Shown here: positions 7,960 to 15,547 of the stretch, one piece after another | How positions within the stretch are numbered: the stretch's first letter is position 1 | Layout of the letters: each line of letters begins with the position of its first letter | NCBI RefSeq assembly: GCF_030816505.1 | Contig: NZ_JAUSYB010000001.1 | Coordinates: 3,410,001-3,474,000 of the forward strand | Source: Microbacterium sp. W4I20 | GTDB taxonomy: Bacteria > Actinomycetota > Actinomycetes > Actinomycetales > Microbacteriaceae | Reading direction: 5' to 3' | DNA: 64,000 nucleotides | Translations under genes and position numbers: made by a program | Notes under the pieces: generated by a model | Told to the model about the DNA's origin: nothing | Seen by the model: only the letters and a program-made list of their open reading frames with translations | The model's database searches: none

Positions 7960-9678
7960 GTGACTAACCACTCATCTTCCGCTGCGGCGGAGACCGTGCG
8001 CTCTCCGCGCGAGGTCTTCACCGCGATCTCCGGTCTCGTCGTCGGCATGTTCGTCGCCGTGCTCTCGGGAACCGTGGTGTCGACCTCGATGCCGGTCATC
8101 ATCGCCGACCTCGGCGGCACCCAGTCCCAGTACACCTGGGTCATCACCGCGAGCCTGCTGGCCACCGCGGTCTCCACCCCCATCTGGGGCAAGCTCGCCG
8201 ACCTGGTCGACCGCAAGATCCTCGTCCAGGTCTCGCTCATCATCTTCACCGTCGGCACCGTGATCGCCGGGTTCTCGACCGACACCAACATGCTGATCGC
8301 CGTCCGCGTGATCCAGGGCATCGGCGTCGGCGGCCTGATGTCGCTCGTCATGATCGCCGTCGCCCTCATCATCTCGCCGCGCGAGCGCGGTAAGTACATG
8401 GGCGTCGTCGGCGGCATCATGGCCCTCGGCACCATCGGCGGCCCGCTTCTCGGCGGTCTCCTCACCGACGTCTGGGGCTGGCGCTCCAACTTCTTCGTCG
8501 GCGTGCCGTTCGCCATCCTCGCCCTCGTGCTGCTGCAGTTCACGCTGCACCTGCCGAAGCCGCAGCGTGACACCAAGGTGTCGATCGACTACTTCGGCAT
8601 CGTCCTGCTCGCCGTCGGCGTCTCGACCCTGCTCATCTGGGTGTCGATGGGCGGCAGCCAGTTCGACTGGGATTCCTCGACGAGCATCATGCTCGCCGTG
8701 ACCGCCGGTGTCGCGATCGCCGCGTTCATCACGGTCGAGTTCTTCGTCAAGGAACCCATCGTGCCGATGTCGCTGTTCCGCAACCGCACCTTCACGCTCT
8801 CGGTCATCGCGTCCATCGCCATCGGCGTCTCGATGTTCGCCACCTCGGTGTTCCTCGCACAGTACTTCCAGCTCGCCCGTGGCGCCACGCCCACCGAGTC
8901 CGGCCTGATGACCATCCCGATGATCATCGGACAGATGGGCGCCTCCATCATCATCGGTCAGCTCGTGAGCCGCTTCGGCAAGTGGAAGGGCTGGATGCTG
9001 ACGGGCTCGGTCCTGACGACGGTCGGCGTCAGCCTGATGGCGACGCTCCGCTACGACACCCCGTTCCCGCTCGTGGCCGCCTACATGGTCGTCCTCGGCG
9101 CCGGTCTCGGCATGGTCATGCAGAACCTCACGCTCATCGTGCAGAACGACACGGCCCCGCAGCAGCTGGGTGCGGCCTCGTCGAACGTCAACTTCTTCCG
9201 CACGATCGCCGGCACCATCGGCGTGACCGTCATGGGCTCACTGCTGTCGACCAGCGTCGCCGGCTACATCACCGACAGCCTCGACGGCTTCGTGCCGACG
9301 ACGCCCGCCGAGGTCGACGCGCTGAAGCACCTCGCTTCCGGCGATGTCCCGAAGGTCGGCCAGCTCCCCGACACGATCCGCGCGATCGTCGAGGGCGCAT
9401 ACGGCCACGGCATCGGCGACGCGTTCATCATCGCCATCCCGCTCGCCGTGATCGCGGTCATCGCTATCGCGTTCATCCGCAACAAGCCGCTGTCGACCAA
9501 GAACGCGGCCGAGCAGCTGCGCGAGCAGGCCGAGGAATCGGTCCTCGAGGTCTCCGAGGCCGAGGTGGGCGCGACGATGTCGACCGGAGCGATCCGGATC
9601 TCCGGCCTCGAGTCGGCGAAGCCCGCGACGGGTTCGGTCACCGTGCTGGAGCGCGAGGACCGGGACTCGAAGGCCTGA
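7960..9678 (+). CDS. EmrB/QacA-type (DHA2) multidrug MFS transporter
   Basis: A 572-residue inner-membrane drug/proton antiporter with about 14 hydrophobic segments, as usual for the DHA2 group. Motif C-like GTIGGPLLGG (near residue 155) and motif A-like GKLADLVDRKIL (near 70) are present. The C-terminal 55 residues are charged and cytoplasmic. The frame opens at 7894, inside operator 1, so the GTG at 7960 preceded by ACAGGAG is taken as start. It is followed one base later by its MarR gene. Pump plus MarR under twin operators is the classical drug-inducible efflux arrangement. Confidence 0.85.
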   Translation: MTNHSSSAAAETVRSPREVFTAISGLVVGMFVAVLSGTVVSTSMPVIIADLGGTQSQYTWVITASLLATAVSTPIWGKLADLVDRKILVQVSLIIFTVGTVIAGFSTDTNMLIAVRVIQGIGVGGLMSLVMIAVALIISPRERGKYMGVVGGIMALGTIGGPLLGGLLTDVWGWRSNFFVGVPFAILALVLLQFTLHLPKPQRDTKVSIDYFGIVLLAVGVSTLLIWVSMGGSQFDWDSSTSIMLAVTAGVAIAAFITVEFFVKEPIVPMSLFRNRTFTLSVIASIAIGVSMFATSVFLAQYFQLARGATPTESGLMTIPMIIGQMGASIIIGQLVSRFGKWKGWMLTGSVLTTVGVSLMATLRYDTPFPLVAAYMVVLGAGLGMVMQNLTLIVQNDTAPQQLGAASSNVNFFRTIAGTIGVTVMGSLLSTSVAGYITDSLDGFVPTTPAEVDALKHLASGDVPKVGQLPDTIRAIVEGAYGHGIGDAFIIAIPLAVIAVIAIAFIRNKPLSTKNAAEQLREQAEESVLEVSEAEVGATMSTGAIRISGLESAKPATGSVTVLEREDRDSKA

Positions 9679-9679
9679 G

Positions 9680-10135
9680 ATGATCACCTCGGAAGCCGCG
9701 ACGTCTTCGGACGTGGACGCAGCCCTCGGCGACCTGCAGACGCATCTGAACCTCATCTTCGCGAGGACTCGGACGCTCTGGAAGGAGTCGGCGGCGCGGA
9801 TCGACCCGGAGCTGCAGGTGGGCGGGTACAAGCTGCTCACGTTCATCGACCGGGCAGGGACCGCGAACGCGCATGAGCTCGCCGGGCTCTTCGAGATGGA
9901 CAAGTCCGTCATCAGCCGCCAGGTGCGGATGCTGGAGGAGCTGGGCCTGATCGAGTCGAGGCCGGACGAGCGCGACGGGCGGCTGCGGGTGCTGACAGCG
10001 ACCCCGTCGGCCCGGTCCGTGCTCGCCGAGCTGCGTCGCGACCACGCCACGCGTCTGCGCACCGTGGTGGCGGAGCTCACGCAGGACGAGATCCACGCGG
10101 CATCCAAGGTCTTCAAACTGCTCTCGGAGATCTGA
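9680..10135 (+). CDS. MarR family regulator of the efflux operon
   Basis: A 151-residue winged-helix protein: NAHELAGLFEMDKSVISRQV (recognition helix, about residues 65-84) followed by MLEELGLIESRPDERDGR, the typical wing. It starts one base after the pump stop codon, so it is translated from the same mRNA and is the likely repressor binding at 7891-7937. It is paralogous to the MarR protein at 12795-13298 (shared DKS-x-[IV]SRQVR-x-LEELGL). Confidence 0.85.
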   Translation: MITSEAATSSDVDAALGDLQTHLNLIFARTRTLWKESAARIDPELQVGGYKLLTFIDRAGTANAHELAGLFEMDKSVISRQVRMLEELGLIESRPDERDGRLRVLTATPSARSVLAELRRDHATRLRTVVAELTQDEIHAASKVFKLLSEI

Positions 10136-10169
10136 ACGAAGACGAGTCGGCGCCCGGACGGTGCCGACC

Positions 10170-10202
10170 GAGGCCCCACTGTCCGTATGACGGTGGGGCC
10201 TC
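10170..10202 (+). terminator. Intrinsic terminator of the efflux operon
   Basis: A ten-base perfect stem GAGGCCCCAC / GTGGGGCCTC around a 13-base loop, 35 bases after the MarR stop codon. T-tract weak (TCGTCC), as often in high-G+C actinobacteria. Confidence 0.75.
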
Positions 10203-10245
10203 GTCCGTGACGTGCCGGTTTGTCGAACAGCCTTTTCTGTGGTTC

Positions 10246-10275
10246 AGTCGAAGGACTTTCCCGCTTCATTCGACT
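10246..10275. promoter_or_regulatory. Inverted repeat upstream of the osmoprotectant operon
   Basis: AGTCGAA (10246-10252) and TTCGACT (10269-10275) are exact complements with a 16-base spacer, 29 bases ahead of the first permease start; a further TCGAA half-site lies at about 10223. Candidate operator for the MarR protein encoded at the 3' side of the operon (12795). Confidence 0.4.
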
Positions 10276-10303
10276 AGGCAAGACCGCACAGAACGGTACC
10301 TCG

Positions 10304-11023
10304 GTGAACTGGATCGCCTCCAACCTCGGATTGATCTTCGATCTCACGATCAATCACATCCGTCTGGCGATCCTTCCCATCATCCTCGGCTTCCTGATCG
10401 CGGTGCCGCTGGGCTGGGTGGCCAGCCGCAATCGCACCGCCAGGACCTTCATCATCACCGCGGGCAGCCTGCTGTACACGATCCCGTCCCTGCCGCTGTT
10501 CGTCATGCTGCCGGTCATCCTCGGCACCCGGATCCTGGATGACACCAACCTGGTCGTCGCGCTCTCGATCTACGCGGTCGCGATCATGCTGCGCTCCGCG
10601 ACGGACGCATTCGGATCCGTCGATCGGTCCATCATCGAATCCGCGAAGGCGATCGGCTTCTCCCACGGCGGACGGTTCTGGCGCGTCGAGTTCCCTCTCG
10701 CGGGTCCCGTGCTGCTCGCCGGACTCCGCGTGGTCTCGGTGTCGACCATCGCACTCGTCTCGGTGGGCGTGATCATCGGTTCCGAGAACCTCGGCTACCT
10801 GTTCCAGAACGGCAAGCAGCGCGGCATCCTCGAAGAGGTCGTCGTCGGGATCGTCATGAGCCTGCTCATCGCTCTGGTCTTCGACCTGATCCTGGTGCTG
10901 CTCGGGCGCATCCTGATGCCGTGGAGCAGGGCCGCCGATGTGCGTGTACCTCGCGGCGCCGGCGGCATCACCGACGCCGAGAGCGCCCGCCCGCTCGTGT
11001 CGCCCCCGGGACAGGGGGTCTGA
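10304..11023 (+). CDS. ABC transporter permease, quaternary amine/osmoprotectant type
   Basis: A 239-residue membrane subunit of the OpuCB/ProW-like permease family, with about six hydrophobic segments and the ATPase-contact loop IIESAKAIGFSHGGRFWRVEFPLA (EAA-type) near residues 105-130. The GTG at 10304 opens just before WIASNLGLIFDLTINH, the usual N-terminus; the longer frame begins with a TTG and lacks a ribosome binding site. It overlaps the second permease (TGATG). Together with the next two genes it would import glycine betaine, choline, carnitine or a similar compatible solute. No ATP-binding subunit gene adjoins it. Confidence 0.8.
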   Translation: MNWIASNLGLIFDLTINHIRLAILPIILGFLIAVPLGWVASRNRTARTFIITAGSLLYTIPSLPLFVMLPVILGTRILDDTNLVVALSIYAVAIMLRSATDAFGSVDRSIIESAKAIGFSHGGRFWRVEFPLAGPVLLAGLRVVSVSTIALVSVGVIIGSENLGYLFQNGKQRGILEEVVVGIVMSLLIALVFDLILVLLGRILMPWSRAADVRVPRGAGGITDAESARPLVSPPGQGV

Positions 11024-11793
11024 TGGACTTCCTGATCAAGGCCATCGCGTGGATCGTCGATCCCGCCAACTGGGTGCCTGGCTCGCAGAGTCCGCTGCCC
11101 ATCGGAGACCGGCTCGTCGAGCATCTCGTCTACTCGGGCGTCTCGGTCGTGATCGCGATGCTCATCGCCCTGCCGCTCGGCTTCTTCATCGGGCACACCG
11201 GGCGCGGGCGCCAGTTCGTGATCGGCTTCACCGGTGCCATGCGCGCTCTGCCGACGCTCGGGCTGCTCTTCTTCCTCACCATGGTGCTGCGATCGGGCCT
11301 CAGTACCACTCCCGCCGTTCTCGTCGGCTCGATCACGGCTTTCGTCCTGCTGGCGATTCCCTCGCTGCTCGCGGGGGCCTACGCCGGGTTGGAGAGCGTC
11401 AGTCGCGAAGCGATCGACGCGGCACGGTCGATCGGGATGACGGAGCTGCAGATCCTGTTCAGGGTCGAGATCCCCCTGGGCCTGTCCGTCATCATCGGCG
11501 GCATCCGGTCCGCCGTACTGCAGGTCATCGCGACGGTGACGATCGCCTCGTACGTCGGACTCGGCGGCCTCGGACGCATCATCTCGGCCGGCATCGGCCT
11601 CAACGACTACACCATGATCCTCGGCGGCGCGCTGCTGGTGACCGTCCTCGCGCTCAGCGTCGACGGCCTGCTCGCGCTCCTCCAGCGTCTCACCCGAACG
11701 CCCGGGCAGTCATCCCGACCGCTCCGGCGTTCACAGCGGAACCGTTCGGATGCCGCGATGGCTCCGAACGTCGATGAAAGGACACCCGCATGA
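11023..11793 (+). CDS. ABC transporter permease, quaternary amine/osmoprotectant type (second)
   Basis: A 256-residue partner permease of the same family (about five or six hydrophobic segments; ATPase-contact loop AIDAARSIGMTELQILFRVE near residues 125-145; YVGLGGLGRIISAGIGLND is the typical family block). Starts at the ATG inside the stop of the upstream permease and ends overlapping the binding-protein start by four bases (ATGA). Pairing of two permeases is usual for OpuB/OpuC-type importers. Confidence 0.85.
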   Translation: MDFLIKAIAWIVDPANWVPGSQSPLPIGDRLVEHLVYSGVSVVIAMLIALPLGFFIGHTGRGRQFVIGFTGAMRALPTLGLLFFLTMVLRSGLSTTPAVLVGSITAFVLLAIPSLLAGAYAGLESVSREAIDAARSIGMTELQILFRVEIPLGLSVIIGGIRSAVLQVIATVTIASYVGLGGLGRIISAGIGLNDYTMILGGALLVTVLALSVDGLLALLQRLTRTPGQSSRPLRRSQRNRSDAAMAPNVDERTPA

Positions 11794-12746
11794 CCTCTCG
11801 AGCCCGCAAGAACTGGTTGGCCGCCTGCGTGCTGGCCGTCACCGCCACGGTCGCACTCGCCGGATGCGCGACCACCGACCCGACCGCTCCCGCCGGGTCA
11901 TCGGACGGGGACTCGGCGAAGGGGGATGCCGTCGTCGTGGGTTCCTTCGCCTACCCGGAGAGCGAGATCCTCGGCGAGATCTACGCGCAGGCGCTCGAGG
12001 CCGAGGGCTTCGATGTGTCGACCAAGTTCAACATCGGGCCGCGCCAGCAGACGATCCCGGCCCTCCAGGACGGTTCGATCAACCTCATCCCGGAGTACAA
12101 CGGCAACCTCCTGGCCTACTACGACACCGAGTACACCGAGCGCACGACGGAGGATGTCGACGCAGCGCTGCCGGATGCCGTGGCGGCCGACGACCTGCAG
12201 GTGCTCGACTCGGCTGCGGCCGAGGACAAGGACGCCTACGTCGTCACGAAGAAGACCGCCGAGGACAACGATCTGACCGAGATCGGCGACCTGAAGGCGC
12301 TGGAGCCGTTCTCGCTGGCCTCGAACCCGCAGTTCGGTGAACTCGGCTACGGCATCCCCGGTTTGCGTGACGTCTACGGCGTCGGGGTGGAGCCGGGGCA
12401 GGTCACCTTCGTGCCATACGAGGACTTCGGTGGCCCCGACACCGTGCAGGCACTCGTCGACGGCACCGTTCAGGTCGCCGACATCTACACGACCTCTCCG
12501 GCTCTCACGGCCGAGGACCTCGTCGTGCTCGAGGACCCGGAGAACATGATCTCGGCGCAGAACATCATCCCGCTGCTCTCGAAGGACATCTACTCCGACA
12601 AGCTCGCAGAGGTGCTCAACGCCATCTCGGCGAAGCTCACCACGGACGACCTGATCGAGCTTCGCGACCGCGTCGAGGGCGACGAGAAGGCTTCGGCTGC
12701 CACGGCAGCGGGAGAGTGGCTGTCCGCCGCGGGTCTCGTCAAGTAG
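11790..12746 (+). CDS. Osmoprotectant ABC transporter substrate-binding lipoprotein
   Basis: A 318-residue lipoprotein: lipobox VALAGC near residue 26, then an Asp/Ser/Gly linker and an OpuAC/ProX-like domain. Recognisable blocks are VVGSFAYPESEILGEIYAQA, INLIPEYNGNLLAYY and DIYTTSPAL. It captures the quaternary amine outside the membrane and hands it to the two permeases encoded just upstream. Followed by a strong terminator, which closes the three-gene operon. Confidence 0.85.
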   Translation: MTSRARKNWLAACVLAVTATVALAGCATTDPTAPAGSSDGDSAKGDAVVVGSFAYPESEILGEIYAQALEAEGFDVSTKFNIGPRQQTIPALQDGSINLIPEYNGNLLAYYDTEYTERTTEDVDAALPDAVAADDLQVLDSAAAEDKDAYVVTKKTAEDNDLTEIGDLKALEPFSLASNPQFGELGYGIPGLRDVYGVGVEPGQVTFVPYEDFGGPDTVQALVDGTVQVADIYTTSPALTAEDLVVLEDPENMISAQNIIPLLSKDIYSDKLAEVLNAISAKLTTDDLIELRDRVEGDEKASAATAAGEWLSAAGLVK

Positions 12747-12755
12747 CGGCCCCAG

Positions 12756-12786
12756 AGCCCCGCCGTCGGATCGACGGCGGGGCTTC
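12756..12786 (+). terminator. Intrinsic terminator of the osmoprotectant operon
   Basis: A 13-base perfect stem (AGCCCCGCCGTCG / CGACGGCGGGGCT) with a GAT loop, ten bases after the binding-protein stop; followed by TTCG. Confidence 0.85.
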
Positions 12787-12794
12787 GCCGTATC

Positions 12795-13298
12795 ATGGCG
12801 ACCATGAGTGCCTCTTCCGACGAACCCGCCGGATCCGGCGCACCCGCCGATGTCACGGAGGGTGCGGCAGACGGTGATCTCGATCAGGCGATCTCCCGCG
12901 TCGAGCATGAGCTCGGCCGGCTCTTCGCCCGCATCCGGGTGAGCTGGCGCGAAGCCGCGACGACCGTGCACCCCGATCTGCAGCCTCTCGGGTACCAGGT
13001 GCTCACGTCGATCGCGACGGGTGCGGCGACCTCGGCCGGTGCGATCATCGAGCGCCTGCAGACCGACAAGTCGGCCGTGAGTCGACAGGTGCGTCAGCTC
13101 GAGGAGCTCGGGCTGGTGGAGAGCGTCCGCGATGCGGACGATCGCCGGGCGCGCGTCCTCGTCGCCACCGATCTGGCACAGGAACGCGTCGCCCTCGCGC
13201 GCTCTCGCTACGAGGCCCGCCTCGGGGAGCGACTGCGACGCTGGTCGGCCGAAGACCTCGATCACTTCGCGGAGCTGCTGGCCGAGTTCGGCGACTGA
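12795..13298 (+). CDS. MarR family regulator next to the osmoprotectant operon
   Basis: A 167-residue winged-helix regulator (the ATG at 12804, three codons in, is an alternative start). The recognition helix block is TSAGAIIERLQTDKSAVSRQ, followed by LEELGLVESVRDADDRRARV. It has its own start after the terminator, so it is separately transcribed. It is paralogous to the efflux regulator at 9680. Its 3' end overlaps the convergent nuclease-like gene by 37 bases. Regulation of the upstream importer is inferred from position only. Confidence 0.8.
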   Translation: MATMSASSDEPAGSGAPADVTEGAADGDLDQAISRVEHELGRLFARIRVSWREAATTVHPDLQPLGYQVLTSIATGAATSAGAIIERLQTDKSAVSRQVRQLEELGLVESVRDADDRRARVLVATDLAQERVALARSRYEARLGERLRRWSAEDLDHFAELLAEFGD

Positions 13299-14134
13299 CC
13301 GGTGTCGCGCAGGTAGGCGTCGACAATCAGGGCTCCGCGGATGTCGCGGAGCCGGTCGACGATCCGCCCCACTCCCTTCGCGCTCACCGCGGAGAGCTGG
13401 AGGTCGTACGGTCCGATCGGCTCGAGCGCGCCCATCCGCACGCGGACGACCTCCCACCCCGCAGCGCGCAGGGCACGGTCCTTCCGCCGGTCGGTCTCCT
13501 CCCGTTTGCCGACGTGCTCGAGTCCGTGCCTTCCGACCGTGTCGTACTCGATCGCGATGCGGAGTTCCGGGAGAAGGATGTCGGGCCAGACCTCGGTGTG
13601 CCGGAAGAACGGTCGCACCACCTTCACCGCATTGAGGCCGCCGGTGAAGTCCAGGCGTTCCGTCAGTGCTGCGCGCAGCCGCTCCTCCGCCGCCGACGCG
13701 GGCTTGGGCGCGCACGCGCTGTGGAACGCCGTCCCTTTCGGCAGATCCGGCGTCTTCGTGCATAGGGCCGGTGCCGGCTTCCGCGGCCGGGCGGGGATCG
13801 CCCGCGCCTCGCCCAGCACGACCGGCTGCGGCCGGGCGAGGGTCGAGCACTCCGGACACCACGCCGAGCGCCGGCGCACGCGTCCCGGCCGCTCCCGCTG
13901 CTCGGTCGGCGTCGCGGCGAACCGATGACCGACCGCGCACTCCCAGCACAGCAGCACATCGGCGGCCAGCGGCACCTGCGACAGCGAGATCCCGTTGTTG
14001 AGCTCGGGGTGGTACTGGCGGATGAGCTCCGGATAGGAGGCCCAGGCGGTGCGGAACTCACCGACCGCGTAGGGCACGGTCGTGCCGCGCGAGAACTGCC
14101 GTCTCGCCCACCACTGCTGCACCGGTTCCGCCAC
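13262..14134 (-). CDS. Treble-clef zinc-finger plus PD-(D/E)XK-like nuclease domain protein
   Basis: About 290 residues in two parts. The N-terminal third has a DUF4379-like treble clef: WASYPELIRQYHPELNNG, then CWECAVGHRF and a distal CPEC, giving the CxxC...CxxC zinc set. The C-terminal half has IAIEYDTVGRHG, then KDRALRAAGWEVVRVR, the E-x-D ... K arrangement of Vsr/DUF559-like restriction-fold nucleases. Likely a DNA-binding nuclease or a repair/defence protein; specificity unknown. The frame opens at 14203, inside the divergent DUF1684 gene, so the GTG at 14134 is preferred. Convergent overlap with the MarR gene. Confidence 0.65.
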   Translation of the reverse strand: MAEPVQQWWARRQFSRGTTVPYAVGEFRTAWASYPELIRQYHPELNNGISLSQVPLAADVLLCWECAVGHRFAATPTEQRERPGRVRRRSAWCPECSTLARPQPVVLGEARAIPARPRKPAPALCTKTPDLPKGTAFHSACAPKPASAAEERLRAALTERLDFTGGLNAVKVVRPFFRHTEVWPDILLPELRIAIEYDTVGRHGLEHVGKREETDRRKDRALRAAGWEVVRVRMGALEPIGPYDLQLSAVSAKGVGRIVDRLRDIRGALIVDAYLRDTGQSPNSASSSAK

Positions 14135-14184
14135 ACGGTGAAGATAACGGCCTGCGCGGACATTGCCGCCCCTAGCCTGGAACC

Positions 14185-14820
14185 ATGACGACCACGAACG
14201 CACGCACCGCCGCGGAGGTCGTCGACTGGCGCCGTCGCGTCTTCGCCCTGTACGACGCGGTCCGGCGGGCCGATTCGCCCGAGGAGGCGCACGAGCTCTG
14301 GCGCATCGAGCGTGACGAGCTGATGCTGCACCACCCGGCGACCCCGCTGCTGCCCGAGGATCGGGTGATGTTCGAGGGGCTCCCCATCGCCTCTTACGAC
14401 CCGCAGTGGCGCTTCGAGCTGCCGATCGTCCCCGCCGACCCCGGCGGCTTCGACTTCGCCACCGGAACCGACGGCGTCGTGCCGTTCGAGCGGATCGGGA
14501 AGGTCGAGATCCCCGACACCGGGTCCCTCGACGTCTGGCGCCTGACGACCTACGGCGGCGGGCTGTTCATCCCGGTGCGCGATGCGCTCGCCGGACGCCC
14601 GGGCGGCACGTACGGCGGCGGCCGGTATCTGATCGACACGATCAAGGGTGCCGACCTCGGATCGGATGCCGCGCAAGGCACGATCGTGCTCGATTTCAAC
14701 TTCGCCTACAACCCCTCGTGCGCGTACGACCCGGCGTGGGCATGTCCGCTCGCGCAGCCCGGCAATGTGCTCGGGGTGGCGGTCCCGGTGGGGGAGACAT
14801 ACGCGGGCGGCACGACCTGA
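14185..14820 (+). CDS. DUF1684 domain protein
   Basis: A 211-residue cytoplasmic protein showing the full DUF1684 signature: WRLTTYGGGLFIPVRDALAG, TYGGGRYLIDTIKGADLG and VLDFNFAYNPSCAYDPAWAC followed by CPLAQPGN. The family is widespread and uncharacterised, sometimes described as cupin-like. Monocistronic, divergent from the zinc-finger nuclease gene. Confidence 0.85.
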   Translation: MTTTNARTAAEVVDWRRRVFALYDAVRRADSPEEAHELWRIERDELMLHHPATPLLPEDRVMFEGLPIASYDPQWRFELPIVPADPGGFDFATGTDGVVPFERIGKVEIPDTGSLDVWRLTTYGGGLFIPVRDALAGRPGGTYGGGRYLIDTIKGADLGSDAAQGTIVLDFNFAYNPSCAYDPAWACPLAQPGNVLGVAVPVGETYAGGTT

Positions 14821-14995
14821 CAGTCCCGGACCTGCAGGTTTGCGCTGCGGCTGACGCAGGAGAGACACGCAGGGCCGCTCAGCGCGGGGTCATAGCGAGA
14901 CCTGCCAGTCTCAGGGGGCTGGACGAGCGCGTCCCGGGTGCCCGGGCGTCCTGCTTTTCGACGTCGAGGGGAGAACGCGTGCAGGAGTTGGCTTC

Positions 14996-15529
14996 GTGAA
15001 GGGCGCAGACCCCGATCCTGGCATCGAGGACGTGACGGAGTTCTTCGAGGAGCTGGTGACACCGCGGAAGCGCCTGCCCGGTGCGGACCGGCTGGCCGCC
15101 CTCACCGCGCTGCTGACGTCTCCCGTACTCCGCACCGTCGCACTCGTGCAGTGGGCGACGGATCGGAAGACCGGCCTCGCGGCCCTCGCGGCCCAGCACG
15201 GCCACGACCGCGCAGAGCGCCAGGCGTCCGACGCGGGCGCGGTCCTCCTCGGTGCCGTGCCCCCGAAGGATCTCGCCCGGCTGGAGGCCGCGCTCCTCAC
15301 CTGCGAGCGGGCGGCCGCCCGCGCGTCGGTCGAGAGTGAGGCGGCGACCGCGCTCGCAGCATCCGCCTGGTTGTCCTGGATGCTGGGTCGACCGGACGAC
15401 GCCCGGCAGCATGTCGAGCGGGCGTCGTCTCTCGGCGGCGCGAACACGTTCGTCCTCCTGATCAGAGGCATCGTGGGCGCGGGGCTGACGCCCCGGTGGT
15501 CGCAGCAGCGCGGCGACGCACGGAGCTGA
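14996..15529 (+). CDS. Short DUF4192-like protein (C-terminal half only)
   Basis: A 177-residue protein starting with GTG. Its last 90 residues (LARLEAALLTCERAAARASV, then LAASAWLSWMLGRPDDARQHV and a TPR-like tail) resemble the C-terminal half of the actinobacterial DUF4192 family, whose members are usually about twice as long. The N-terminal half is absent and the 175 bases upstream contain no in-frame remnant that I can see. Either a genuine short form or a decayed copy. It carries no signal peptide. Confidence 0.5.
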   Translation: MKGADPDPGIEDVTEFFEELVTPRKRLPGADRLAALTALLTSPVLRTVALVQWATDRKTGLAALAAQHGHDRAERQASDAGAVLLGAVPPKDLARLEAALLTCERAAARASVESEAATALAASAWLSWMLGRPDDARQHVERASSLGGANTFVLLIRGIVGAGLTPRWSQQRGDARS

Positions 15530-15547
15530 CTCACCGCGTACGGCGGC

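Noticed and set aside
10220..10303. Longer N-terminus of the first osmoprotectant permease from a TTG at 10220
   Set aside because: No ribosome binding site, non-membrane residues upstream of the family N-terminus, and it would run through the inverted repeat 10246-10275.
11898..13949. Minus-strand 683-codon open frame
   Set aside because: Shadow of the binding lipoprotein and MarR genes on the plus strand; crosses a strong terminator.
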